This document shows positions 1-7,030 of a DNA stretch of 10,216 nt, piece by piece. Source of the stretch: SVTX01 sp964629615 (GTDB taxonomy: Bacteria; Bacillota; Clostridia; Oscillospirales; CAG-272); assembly GCA_964629615.1 (NCBI GenBank), contig CAZVUD010000045.1:1-10216 (forward strand), read 5' to 3'. The translations under genes and the position numbers were made by a program. The notes under the pieces were generated by a model. It did no database searches. It saw nothing but the letters and a program-made list of their open reading frames with translations, and was not told where the DNA came from. Each line of letters begins with the position of its first letter. The first letter of the stretch is position 1.

Positions 1-51
1 CAACAACCTGCTGATTACAAATCAGCTGCTCTGCCATTGAGCCACACCAGC
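1..51 (-). tRNA. tRNA-Thr (UGU anticodon), 5' part only
   Basis: Read on the minus strand from 51, the sequence begins with acceptor strand GCTGGTG, then TG and a D arm GCTC-AATGGCA-GAGC. An anticodon stem GCTGA/TCAGC follows around the 7-base loop TTTGTAA. The anticodon at loop positions 3-5 is TGT, which reads ACA threonine codons. A variable region AGGTT follows, and the T arm is cut off by the window edge, so the 3' half and any encoded CCA are not visible. A consensus promoter lies just upstream on the same strand, so this is either a single tRNA or the first of a tRNA cluster running out of the window. Confidence 0.93.
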
Positions 52-76
52 ATATATTCTCTTGCGGAACATTGCA

Positions 77-105
77 ATTATATCACAAAAGATTTTGTTT
101 GTCAA
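77..105 (-). promoter_or_regulatory. Sigma-A-type promoter of tRNA-Thr
   Basis: On the minus strand, TTGACA (105-100), a 17-base spacer and TATAAT (82-77) form a perfect consensus promoter. A TG one base before the -10 box makes it also an extended -10 promoter. Transcription would start near 70, about 20 bases before the mature tRNA 5' end at 51, a usual distance for a tRNA precursor leader. Confidence 0.9.
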
Positions 106-155
106 TACCTTTTTTGATTTTTGCGGGAAATATTTTTTAAAATTTTTGTTTTGTA

Positions 156-184
156 TTGAAATTAAGTGAAAATTGTGATATACT
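156..184 (+). promoter_or_regulatory. Promoter of aminotransferase-MATE operon
   Basis: TTGAAA (156-161), a 17-base spacer and TATACT (179-184), with TG at 176-177 giving an extended -10 element. It diverges from the tRNA promoter; the roughly 50 bases between them are AT-rich and show no other element. The start point would be near 191, leaving a short leader of about 30 bases before the ribosome binding site AGAGGA (210-215) and the ATG at 223. Confidence 0.75.
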
Positions 185-222
185 GATGCTAACGTTATTT
201 AATTATCGCAGAGGATAAAAAT

Positions 223-1434
223 ATGCAATACTCTTTTTCAAATAAAATAGCCGATCTCAAGCCGTCGGCTATACGCGAGATACTTAAGGCTCCGCAGACC
301 CCCGGCACTATATCATTTGCCGCAGGCAACCCTGCTCCCGAATCCTTCCCCATCGACGATCTTGCACGCATATCAGCCGAGATATTCGCGCAATGTCCCA
401 CAACGGCGCTTCAATACGGAGTGACCGACGGATATCCCCCCTTACGTGATGCTGTAAGTAAACGCATACACAAGTTAAAAGGCATTGGCGAGAGCACAGC
501 TGCAGGTGGGAAATACGACGACACCACCATAATCGTTTCAGGCGGTCAGCAAGGAATAGAATTGGCATGCAAGGTATTTTGCAACGAGGGTGACACCGTT
601 ATATGCGAGGACCCCACATTTATCGGCGCACTGAATGCATTCAGATCCAACGGTGCAAAGACCGTCGGAGTTCCCTTGCTTGACGACGGCATGGACATAG
701 ATGCGCTTGAAGAAGCCATGAAAAACAACAAGCGTGCAAAGCTGCTTTACTGCATACCCAATTTTCAAAACCCCTCGGGCATAACCACAAGTCTTGAAAA
801 GCGCAAGCAGATATATGCTCTTGCCAAAAAGTACGGCATAATGATACTTGAGGACGATCCGTACGGTGAATTGCGTTTTGCGGGAGAAGATGTTCCCACG
901 ATAAAGAGCCTTGACCGCGACAGCATAGTTATATACTGCTCCTCATTTTCAAAGATACTTTCAGCAGGAATGAGAGTGGGATATGTTACAGCACCGTCTG
1001 ATGTTGCTTCCAAGATGGTCGTATCAAAGCAATCGAGCGATGTGCACACAAATCTGTTTTTCCAGATACTTTGCCACCGCTACATCACCGAATGCGATCT
1101 TGAAGGACACATTAAAGATATACGCAAGATATACAGGCACAAGTCTAAGCTGATGCTTGACAGTCTTGAAAAATATTTCCCGAGCTCCATAAGCTTCACT
1201 CGCCCCGAGGGCGGACTTTTCGTATGGTGCACGCTAAATGATGGTGCTGATGCGGCTGAATTTATAAAGCAAGCCACCGCGCACGATGTACGCATCGTTC
1301 CTGGTGCAACATTCAGCTGTGATACAAATGCCACATCGCAGAGCTTCAGGCTGAATTACAGTACTCCGTCTGACGACGACATAGTCAAGGGCATACGGAT
1401 ACTTGGCGATATCGCACGCGAAATGGGTATTTGA
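223..1434 (+). CDS. PLP-dependent aminotransferase, class I/II (2-aminoadipate/aromatic aminotransferase-like)
   Basis: This 403-residue protein is a cytoplasmic fold-type I pyridoxal-phosphate enzyme that should transfer amino groups between amino acids and 2-oxo acids. It resembles the subgroup that includes LysN/2-aminoadipate and multi-substrate aromatic aminotransferases, which also forms the C-terminal half of MocR regulators. There is no N-terminal winged-helix domain, so it is a free-standing enzyme. Visible landmarks are an N-terminal FAAGNP segment (about residues 33-38), LQYGVTDGYPPLR near residue 63, SGGQQGIELA in the cofactor region, the YCIPNFQNPSG segment, EDDPYGELRF, and the Schiff-base lysine K244 in SSFSK. 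RVGYV and a C-terminal RLNYS follow; the Arg there is the likely carboxylate-binding residue. The ATG at 223 has AGAGGA seven bases upstream. The MATE gene begins one base after its stop. The exact substrate cannot be read from the sequence. Confidence 0.9.
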   Translation: MQYSFSNKIADLKPSAIREILKAPQTPGTISFAAGNPAPESFPIDDLARISAEIFAQCPTTALQYGVTDGYPPLRDAVSKRIHKLKGIGESTAAGGKYDDTTIIVSGGQQGIELACKVFCNEGDTVICEDPTFIGALNAFRSNGAKTVGVPLLDDGMDIDALEEAMKNNKRAKLLYCIPNFQNPSGITTSLEKRKQIYALAKKYGIMILEDDPYGELRFAGEDVPTIKSLDRDSIVIYCSSFSKILSAGMRVGYVTAPSDVASKMVVSKQSSDVHTNLFFQILCHRYITECDLEGHIKDIRKIYRHKSKLMLDSLEKYFPSSISFTRPEGGLFVWCTLNDGADAAEFIKQATAHDVRIVPGATFSCDTNATSQSFRLNYSTPSDDDIVKGIRILGDIAREMGI

Positions 1435-1435
1435 G

Positions 1436-2842
1436 ATGACCAAAAGATCGCATCTCACAGCTACATTAGCAGTAATATGGGGGCTTGCATGGCCGACTAT
1501 GGCTGAACAGGTCATGCATACCGCTGTACAGTATATAGACACCGCAATGGTAGGTTCTCTCGGAACAGATGCCTCCGCCGCTGTCGGTTCTACCACAACG
1601 GTCGGCTGGCTTATATTCAGCACGATATCTGCATTCGGCGTTGGATTTCTGTCGCAGATAGCGCGCGCATGCGGAGCTGATGACACAAAAAGCGCAAAAA
1701 AGATAGCGGCACAAGCCGTTTTCACAGTGCTTATACTCGGAACACTCTTTACAGTCATACCTCTTTCGCTTAGCGGAGTCATTCCAAAATGGATGAAGGT
1801 GGACGAAAGCATACGTCCGATGGCATCGACATACTTCTTTATTCTCTACACGCCCATGCTGGCACGCACAGCAAGCTCTGTATTCGGAAACGTGCTCAGA
1901 GCCGCAGGCGACACAAAGACTCCAATGAAAGCCGGAATTGCTGTCAACATAATAAATATCGTGCTGAATTTTCTGCTAATATACGGTGAAAAGACCTTCA
2001 CGGTATTTGGCAGAGAAATAAAGATATACGGAGCAGATCTCGGGGTCGTTGGTGCGGCTGTGGCAAGTGCTGTTGCCTATCTTATCGGCGGAATAATAAT
2101 AACCGTGGTGTTCTGGAAGCACAAGCGCATATCCCCAAAGGGCGAGAGCATAAAACCGGATATGACGATACTCTCCCCCTGCATGAAGATCTCCTTGCCC
2201 AACATGCTTCAGCGATTCGGCACGTCATTTGGATATGTGGCATTTGCCTCCATGATAAATTCAATAGGACCCGTGGCAACTGCCGCTCACTCATTTGCAA
2301 ACACCGTAGAATCCGCATTTTACATTCCCGGATACGGAATGCAGACTGCCGCCTCCACCCTTACAGGCAACGCGTACGGTGCAAAGGATAACAAAAAGAT
2401 GAAAGACATATGCAATATGTTCATTCCGTTTGAGATATTGCTTATGACATTATCGGGCGCTCTGCTGTTTGTTTTATCGCCATATCTTATGGATATATTT
2501 TCAGACGATGCATCAGTCATAACGCTTGGCGCGACCGTGCTCAGAATGGTGGCAATATCCGAGCCACTGTACGGATTTTCCATAATTGTGGAAGGTATGA
2601 TGATGGGCGTTGGCAAGACCAAGTCCCCGTTCATATATAATATTATAGGCATGTGGGGAGTGAGGATACTTTTCACATACATACTGACACAAATATTCTC
2701 ATTTGGTCTTGTGGCAGCATGGGGATGCATGATAGCACACAATGTACTTCTCTTCTTCATGTACCTTGTGACATATATAAAAGGCAATTGGAATCCGCTG
2801 AATGCTCCGCGCACGCGCAAAAAAATCGGTGAGAGTTATTGA
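1436..2842 (+). CDS. MATE-family multidrug/metabolite efflux transporter
   Basis: This 468-residue polytopic membrane protein is a MATE (MatE/NorM/DinF superfamily) cation-coupled exporter. It has about 12 hydrophobic segments in two similar halves. First-half markers are YIDTAMVGSLG (about 33-43), QIARACGADD (74-83) and LRAAGDTKTPM (154-164). The second half repeats the pattern with TGNAYGAKD and GVGKTKSP, showing the internal pseudo-duplication typical of the family. I chose the ATG at 1436 rather than a TTG at 1403 in the same frame, because the alternative adds 11 residues lying inside the aminotransferase gene. The ATG follows that gene's TGA by one base and has no convincing Shine-Dalgarno sequence, which suggests translational coupling. 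The substrate is unknown; pairing with an aminotransferase allows, but does not show, export of an amino-acid-derived compound. No terminator follows the stop codon. Confidence 0.92.
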   Translation: MTKRSHLTATLAVIWGLAWPTMAEQVMHTAVQYIDTAMVGSLGTDASAAVGSTTTVGWLIFSTISAFGVGFLSQIARACGADDTKSAKKIAAQAVFTVLILGTLFTVIPLSLSGVIPKWMKVDESIRPMASTYFFILYTPMLARTASSVFGNVLRAAGDTKTPMKAGIAVNIINIVLNFLLIYGEKTFTVFGREIKIYGADLGVVGAAVASAVAYLIGGIIITVVFWKHKRISPKGESIKPDMTILSPCMKISLPNMLQRFGTSFGYVAFASMINSIGPVATAAHSFANTVESAFYIPGYGMQTAASTLTGNAYGAKDNKKMKDICNMFIPFEILLMTLSGALLFVLSPYLMDIFSDDASVITLGATVLRMVAISEPLYGFSIIVEGMMMGVGKTKSPFIYNIIGMWGVRILFTYILTQIFSFGLVAAWGCMIAHNVLLFFMYLVTYIKGNWNPLNAPRTRKKIGESY

Positions 2843-2867
2843 CAAATGCTTTTATATGTGATATAAT
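2839..2867 (+). promoter_or_regulatory. Consensus promoter of the trpS T-box transcript
   Basis: TTGACA (2839-2844), a 17-base spacer and TATAAT (2862-2867) are a perfect match to the housekeeping consensus, with TG at 2859-2860 giving an extended -10. The -35 box overlaps the TGA stop of the MATE gene (2840-2842). Transcription would start at about 2874, just ahead of the T-box leader. Such a strong promoter fits a gene whose output is set mainly by attenuation. Confidence 0.93.
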
Positions 2868-2873
2868 TACACC

Positions 2874-3154
2874 AAACCTATGATAAAGAGTAGTAGATAT
2901 CATATCATTCCTCAAAGAGAGTCGCTTACGGTGGGATCGCGGCAGGAAAGACGGTATCGAATGGACTTTTGAGGGCAAACACAAATGCGCACAGCGCAGA
3001 GTATGGGCGACGGAGCAGGCTCTCCGTGATCAAAGCCGCGTATTTAAGGATACGGCAAAGAGGGTGCTTTTTTGCACCAAAGTCGGGTGGCACCGCAGGA
3101 AAATAAACATCCTGTCCCGACAAGCGCATTTCAGCGCTTGTCGGGACTTTTTTT
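2874..3154 (+). promoter_or_regulatory. T-box riboswitch leader, tryptophan-specific (UGG specifier)
   Basis: This leader binds uncharged tRNA-Trp and lets transcription continue into trpS. The base helix of stem I pairs 2910-2916 with 2968-2974. The specifier TGG at 2962-2964, followed by A, lies on the 3' strand just above it and matches the CCA anticodon of tRNA-Trp. A hairpin 3010-3015/3022-3027 lies in the stem II region. Stem III is GGTGC-T6-GCACC (3063-3078). The T-box core GGGTGGCACCGC is at 3085-3096. The antiterminator is well resolved: 3082-3087 pairs with 3116-3121, the 7-base bulge TGGCACC is 3088-3094, and 3095-3100 pairs with 3110-3115 (one G-U). The bulge TGGC (3088-3091) would pair with a tRNA ending GCCA, which agrees with the G discriminator of bacterial tRNA-Trp. 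A further small hairpin (2880-2885/2898-2903) precedes stem I. Confidence 0.96.
3114..3154 (+). terminator. T-box attenuator terminator
   Basis: A perfect 14-base-pair stem (3114-3127 with 3134-3147), a 6-base loop ATTTCA and a run of seven T (3148-3154). Its left arm contains 3116-3121, the same bases needed by the antiterminator, so the two structures exclude each other. It ends 31 bases before the trpS start. As no other terminator is visible after the MATE gene, it probably also stops read-through from that operon. Confidence 0.96.
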
Positions 3155-3185
3155 ACATACAATAATATTTTGGAGGTCACAGATA

Positions 3186-4187
3186 ATGTTTAAAGATCAA
3201 CTCGTTTCTTATTCGGGCATACAGCCCAGCGGAAATCTCACGATAGGCAACTATCTCGGCGCGCTCAAAAACTTCTCATCATATACAGACAAATACAAGT
3301 GCTTTTACTGTATAGTGGATGAACACGCGATAACCGTTCGTCAGGACCCTGCAGATCTGCGCCGCAGGACATACGAGACCCTTGCGCTCTACATGGCATC
3401 GGGTCTTGATCCCGAGAAAAGCACTCTCTATGTTCAGTCACATGTACATGAGCATGCAGAGCTTGCATGGATACTCAATTGCTTTACCATGTTCGGAGAG
3501 CTTTCGCGCATGACACAATTCAAGGACAAGAGCGCACGCCACGCAGACAACATAAATGCAGGACTTTTCACCTACCCTTCCCTCATGGCGGCAGACATAC
3601 TTCTCTACCAGACCGATGTAGTTCCCGTAGGTATAGATCAGAAACAGCATGTTGAGCTTTGCCGCGACATTGCCACACGCATAAATCAGATATACCCCGA
3701 TATGTTCACTATTCCCGAGCCTGTGATATCCACCACCGGAAGAAAGATAATGTCCCTCACAGAGCCGACAAAGAAAATGAGCAAATCCGACGAAAATCCC
3801 AATGCTGTCGTTTACATTCTTGATAACAGAGATACCATTATCAGAAAATTCAAGAGAGCCGTGACCGATTCCGACGCGGAGATATGTTATAGAGAGGGCA
3901 AGGACGGCATAAACAATCTTATAAACATATATGCCTGCTTCACGGGAAAGACCAACGAGGAGATAGAGAGAGAATTTGCAGGTCGCGGATACGGAGAATT
4001 CAAGCTTGCAGTCGGTGAGGTCTGTGCAGATGCTCTCGCACCCGTTCAAAACGAATTTGCGCGCATACTTTCAGACAAGGCTTCTCTTGAGGCTCAGATG
4101 AAAAAGGGTGCAGAGGAAGCGTCCTACGTTGCTCGCCGCACACTGTCAAAGATCCAGAAAAAGCTTGGATTTGTACAGATAAGATAA
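3186..4187 (+). CDS. trpS: Tryptophanyl-tRNA synthetase
   Basis: This 333-residue class Ic aminoacyl-tRNA synthetase charges tRNA-Trp with tryptophan using ATP; it is cytoplasmic and essential. The protein starts with YSGIQPSGNLTIGNYLGAL, where TIGN (19-22) is the HIGH-type ATP-binding motif. The family segment NCFTMFGELSRMTQFKDKS follows, then YPSLMAADILLY, VPVGIDQKQH and the KMSKS loop at 197-201 followed by DEN. The length matches the usual 325-340 residues of bacterial TrpRS. I chose the ATG at 3186 because it lies 8 bases after GGAGGT (3172-3177) and gives the canonical N-terminus. The open frame continues upstream into the T-box leader, but that part is not coding. The UGG-specific T-box upstream independently supports the assignment. 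No clear terminator follows. Confidence 0.98.
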   Translation: MFKDQLVSYSGIQPSGNLTIGNYLGALKNFSSYTDKYKCFYCIVDEHAITVRQDPADLRRRTYETLALYMASGLDPEKSTLYVQSHVHEHAELAWILNCFTMFGELSRMTQFKDKSARHADNINAGLFTYPSLMAADILLYQTDVVPVGIDQKQHVELCRDIATRINQIYPDMFTIPEPVISTTGRKIMSLTEPTKKMSKSDENPNAVVYILDNRDTIIRKFKRAVTDSDAEICYREGKDGINNLINIYACFTGKTNEEIEREFAGRGYGEFKLAVGEVCADALAPVQNEFARILSDKASLEAQMKKGAEEASYVARRTLSKIQKKLGFVQIR

Positions 4188-4211
4188 TAGAAGATCATAT
4201 GCAGGTATTTG

Positions 4212-4248
4212 CAATATATTTTACTCAACCCATGGTTGAAATATATTG
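4212..4248 (+). repeat. Inverted repeat overlapping the -35 box of the ABC exporter operon; candidate operator
   Basis: The inner palindrome is TCAACC-CAT-GGTTGA (4225-4239). It is flanked by outer arms CAATATATT (4212-4220) and AATATATTG (4240-4248), with TTAC (4221-4224) unpaired on the left. The last three bases are also the first three of the TTGACA -35 box. There is no T run after it, so it does not look like an intrinsic terminator for trpS. The position suggests a binding site for a dimeric regulator of the downstream exporter. No regulator gene lies in the window, so this is inference. Confidence 0.5.
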
Positions 4249-4274
4249 ACACTGACCTGAATATGATGTATAAT
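4246..4274 (+). promoter_or_regulatory. Consensus promoter of the NatAB-like operon
   Basis: TTGACA (4246-4251), a 17-base spacer and TATAAT (4269-4274) match the housekeeping consensus exactly. Transcription would start at about 4281, leaving a leader of about 27 bases with the strong ribosome binding site GGGAGG (4293-4298) before the ATG at 4308. The inverted repeat just upstream overlaps the -35 box. Confidence 0.9.
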
Positions 4275-4307
4275 ATTTAAAAATCCATTTTCGGGAGGTA
4301 TACAGAA

Positions 4308-5093
4308 ATGGAAGAGGTCGTAAGAGTCGACAAACTAAACAAGACCTTCAAGCTGTCACGAAAGCAAAAAGCCATTGAAAAGACAAATGAGAGTGTTCGG
4401 CACGCAGTCTGCGATCTTTCATTTTGCGCATACAAGGGCGAGATATTCGGTCTTTTAGGTCCAAACGGCGCAGGCAAGACCACTACCCTGCGCATGCTGT
4501 CCACGCTTATAAAGCCTGACAGCGGTGACGCATTCATTGACGGCTCAAGCATAGTTTCATCTCCGCAGGATGTCAGATCCAAGATCGGATTTCTCACGAG
4601 CGAGCTCAAGCTTGAAGAATTTTTTACACCAAACTACCTGTTCGACTTTTTTTCACAGCTTCACGGAGTTGATGAACAAACATCAAAACAGCGAAAGCAA
4701 GATCTTTTCTCCCGATTTGGCATAGATAAATTCGCAGAAGTCAAGGTCTCCGATCTCTCAACAGGCATGAAGCAAAAGACTTCCCTTGCCATATCCCTTG
4801 TACACGATCCCGACATAATCATATTTGACGAGCCGACAAACGGTCTTGATGTAATAACCGCAAAAATAGTAACGGATCTTATGCTGTCGCTAAAGGAAAT
4901 GGGTAAGACCGTGATCCTCTCTACACACATATTCAGCTTGATCGAAAAGCTGTGCGACAGGGTGGGCATCATAATAGACGGCAGGATGTGTGTTTGCGAT
5001 TCCCTTTCAAATGTATGTGACGGAATGGATCTTGAAGATAGATTTTTCCGTATATACTCAGAATACTGTGAAAGAGAGGGCAAGCAGATATGA
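4308..5093 (+). CDS. ABC transporter ATP-binding protein, NatA-like
   Basis: This 261-residue cytoplasmic ATPase subunit would power the permease encoded next. In order: Walker A GPNGAGKT (51-58); a Q-loop region GFLTSELKL (94-102); the ABC signature LSTGMKQ (150-156); Walker B IIIFDE (170-175) with catalytic E175 followed by PTNGLD; and the switch histidine H207 in LSTHIFS. The signature form and the partner permease resemble the NatA subunit of NatAB sodium exporters and related ABC-2 exporters. The residue expected to be Gln in the Q-loop appears to be Ser or Thr. The ATG is well placed after GGGAGG. The stop overlaps the permease start as ATGA, a classic coupling arrangement. The transported substrate is inferred only from family resemblance. 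Confidence 0.92.
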   Translation: MEEVVRVDKLNKTFKLSRKQKAIEKTNESVRHAVCDLSFCAYKGEIFGLLGPNGAGKTTTLRMLSTLIKPDSGDAFIDGSSIVSSPQDVRSKIGFLTSELKLEEFFTPNYLFDFFSQLHGVDEQTSKQRKQDLFSRFGIDKFAEVKVSDLSTGMKQKTSLAISLVHDPDIIIFDEPTNGLDVITAKIVTDLMLSLKEMGKTVILSTHIFSLIEKLCDRVGIIIDGRMCVCDSLSNVCDGMDLEDRFFRIYSEYCEREGKQI

Positions 5094-6274
5094 AAAGCGG
5101 AATAATGATAGTATTCAAAAAAGAGCTCAAGCGATTTTTCAGCGATCGCCGCACACTTATATCCGTGCTCATGCCGGGTGTGCTCATATATGTTATATAC
5201 ACATTTATGGGCTCGGCTCTCGGAGAGATGTTCTCACCAAAATCCGAGCTTCCCGAGATCATTTCTGTCAACACTCCAAGCTCGATCAGAGCAGTCATCG
5301 ACTCGGGGTCGGCTGATCTTACAGATATAAATGAGGACGCCATAGAGCAAACGAAGGATGAGATGTCAAACGGGCGCGGCGCGGTCCTTGTGATATTTCC
5401 AAAGGATTTTGAAGAAAAGATAGCGACATATTCTCCCCTGCTCGGCACACCTGCCCCCAATGTTGAAATATATTACAATTCAGCAAACACCGATTCACAA
5501 AGCTCATATGCATACATAAGTGCGGTGCTTGACGCATATGAATCGGCTCTTGCAAACAAATTCGATATAAACAATTCTCCCGACAAATCATATGATCTGG
5601 CTACTGACAAGGACATTTCAGGCATGATGTTCTCCATGCTAATGCCGATGCTGCTTATAATGCTCCTGTTCTCGGGATGCATGGCTGTTGCCCCTGAATC
5701 CATTGCAGGCGAAAAGGAGAGAGGCACGATAGCATCCTTGCTCATAACTCCGACAAAGCGCAGTCATATCGCTATAGGCAAAATACTCGCTCTTGCTGTA
5801 ATAGCCATTATGAGCGGCGCATCCAGCGCGATAGGCGTTATCGCTTCCCTGCCAAAAATTCTTGCGCTTGAAGGCGCTGATTCTGCAAGTATCCGCGGCG
5901 ACATATACAGCATATCCGATTATCTGTGGCTTGCATTGATCGTGATATCCTCTGCACTGCTCTTCGTGACTGTGATATCCATTCTTTCGGCATTTGCAAA
6001 ATCCATAAAGGAAGCCACGTCGTATATATCACCTCTTATGATAATCGTCACGCTGATAGGAGTTTCGGGAATGTTCGGTCAGAGCTTGTCCTCTCATTTC
6101 GTTTATGTGATACCTGTATACAACATAGTTCAGTGTATCCTTGCAATATTCTCATTTGATCTAAACGTTACGAACATACTCATAACTCTTGCGACAAACA
6201 CCGCTATCACGGCAGGCGGCATATTCCTGCTTACCAAAATGTTTGACAGTGAAAAGGTCATGTTCAATAAATAA
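5090..6274 (+). CDS. ABC-2 type permease, NatB-like
   Basis: This 394-residue membrane subunit pairs with the ATPase encoded just upstream. A first transmembrane segment lies at about 22-44. A large, mostly soluble domain of about 130 residues (roughly 45-175) follows and should face outside. Five or six further hydrophobic segments start near 177-200, 228-252, 278-302, 311-334 and 340-383. After the second membrane segment comes ESIAGEKERGTIASLLITP (about 203-221), the conserved cytoplasmic stretch of ABC-2/NatB-type permeases. The length and topology agree with NatB, which with NatA exports sodium; related systems export peptides, drugs or antibiotics, so the substrate is uncertain. The ATG overlaps the previous stop by four bases. 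The gene ends at the left arm of a strong terminator. Confidence 0.88.
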   Translation: MKSGIMIVFKKELKRFFSDRRTLISVLMPGVLIYVIYTFMGSALGEMFSPKSELPEIISVNTPSSIRAVIDSGSADLTDINEDAIEQTKDEMSNGRGAVLVIFPKDFEEKIATYSPLLGTPAPNVEIYYNSANTDSQSSYAYISAVLDAYESALANKFDINNSPDKSYDLATDKDISGMMFSMLMPMLLIMLLFSGCMAVAPESIAGEKERGTIASLLITPTKRSHIAIGKILALAVIAIMSGASSAIGVIASLPKILALEGADSASIRGDIYSISDYLWLALIVISSALLFVTVISILSAFAKSIKEATSYISPLMIIVTLIGVSGMFGQSLSSHFVYVIPVYNIVQCILAIFSFDLNVTNILITLATNTAITAGGIFLLTKMFDSEKVMFNK

Positions 6275-6313
6275 AGATATCGCCTCGGTCAATGACCGAG
6301 GCGATATCTTTTT
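6273..6313. terminator. Strong, probably bidirectional terminator between convergent operons
   Basis: An 18-base-pair perfect stem (6273-6290 with 6294-6311) with a 3-base central loop AAT. The plus strand ends in five T (6309-6313), so it terminates the NatAB-like operon. On the minus strand the hairpin is followed by TTTATTTATT, so it can also serve thiT, whose stop codon (6315-6313) lies immediately beside it. It begins inside the permease stop codon. Confidence 0.93.
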
Positions 6314-6921
6314 CATTTACCTGTCTTACTTACAGGTCGTAGGGTCTTGGGATCCAAGGTAGCACATACAGCAAGTATCAGCACACATGAAAGTATTGCA
6401 TTTGCAAGCATATACGAGCCGTTATAGACAATGGAATATACCCAGATATTCATGCCCTCGGGCGCATATTCTCCCCAGAGAATAACACCTGAAAGCGTGC
6501 TTGATATAAATCTGAGAGCACACACTGCAACAGCTCCAAAGCCATATCCTGCAAGCCTTGACTTGAAGGGTCTTGCAAACACGCACGCTATACCGTTTAC
6601 AGCAAAAGCCAGAACATAGTCAAGCAATATGCACAGGGCAAACGATGCAAATGTTTTTGCAGGCGGCAATGTAAGTCCCATCATCATCTGGAGCAAAGAA
6701 TATATAATGCCTGCAGAAGCACCCCACACCGCTCCGCGTCGGTATGAATAATACACGATCGGCAAGAAGCTTGCCGTGACAGATCCGCCGAAAGGCAAAA
6801 GCGCCGAAATACCGAGAGCGGTATTGAGCCACGCAAATATAAGCTCGGTCACGAACGCAAGCGCGATCATTACAGCGCCCTCGCAAACACATACTATCTT
6901 TGTTTTCACATCAGTTCTCAT
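6313..6921 (-). CDS. thiT: Thiamine ECF transporter S-component ThiT
   Basis: This 202-residue, very hydrophobic protein with about six membrane helices captures thiamine for the energy-coupling factor (ECF) uptake machinery. The shared EcfA/A'/T module must be encoded elsewhere. Features that fit ThiT are the AxxxA motif in helix 1 (A16-A20), used by S-components to contact EcfT; LPFGGSVT (42-49); LLDYVLAF (99-106); SGVILWGEYAPEGMN (144-158) with W149; and YNGSY (166-170) followed by N174, corresponding to the thiamine-binding region. The start at 6921 lies 8 bases after AAAGGGGG (6937-6930). The TPP riboswitch directly upstream strongly supports the substrate. The gene converges with the NatAB-like operon and shares its terminator. 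Confidence 0.95.
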   Translation of the reverse strand: MRTDVKTKIVCVCEGAVMIALAFVTELIFAWLNTALGISALLPFGGSVTASFLPIVYYSYRRGAVWGASAGIIYSLLQMMMGLTLPPAKTFASFALCILLDYVLAFAVNGIACVFARPFKSRLAGYGFGAVAVCALRFISSTLSGVILWGEYAPEGMNIWVYSIVYNGSYMLANAILSCVLILAVCATLDPKTLRPVSKTGK

Positions 6922-6941
6922 GAGATCATCCCCCTTTCTAT

Positions 6942-6986
6942 AAAAAAATTCATCCGCACGAAAAATCTCTCGGTCGGATGAATTTT
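6942..6986 (-). terminator. Expression-platform terminator of the TPP riboswitch
   Basis: On the minus strand, arms AAAATTCATCCG (6986-6975) and CGGATGAATTTT (6956-6945) form a 12-base-pair stem around an 18-base loop, followed by T residues down to 6942. It ends 5 bases before the ribosome binding site of thiT. This arrangement points to transcriptional control: TPP bound to the aptamer should favour this hairpin and switch thiT off. The alternative antiterminator pairing was not resolved by eye. Confidence 0.85.
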
Positions 6987-7030
6987 CAATATCTTAAGGG
7001 AAATGACCCAAATTAAGCATGAAAAGTAAA

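Noticed and set aside
1403..1435. TTG as the start of the MATE gene
   Set aside because: It lies inside the aminotransferase gene with no ribosome binding site and adds 11 residues before a typical MATE N-terminus; the ATG at 1436 is directly coupled to the preceding stop.
1234..1812. Minus-strand frame opposite the aminotransferase-MATE junction
   Set aside because: It is antisense to two well-supported genes and has no start signals or recognisable protein.
3072..3185. Upstream extension of the trpS frame
   Set aside because: It translates the T-box core and terminator. The ATG at 3186 has GGAGGT in place and gives the family N-terminus.
3438..4049. Long minus-strand frame opposite trpS
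   Set aside because: Its translation is Cys/Tyr-rich with no family features; it is the mirror of a certain gene.
4212..4248. Intrinsic terminator of trpS
   Set aside because: The symmetric arms are AT-rich with an internal bulge, and no T run follows; the right arm runs into a perfect promoter instead.
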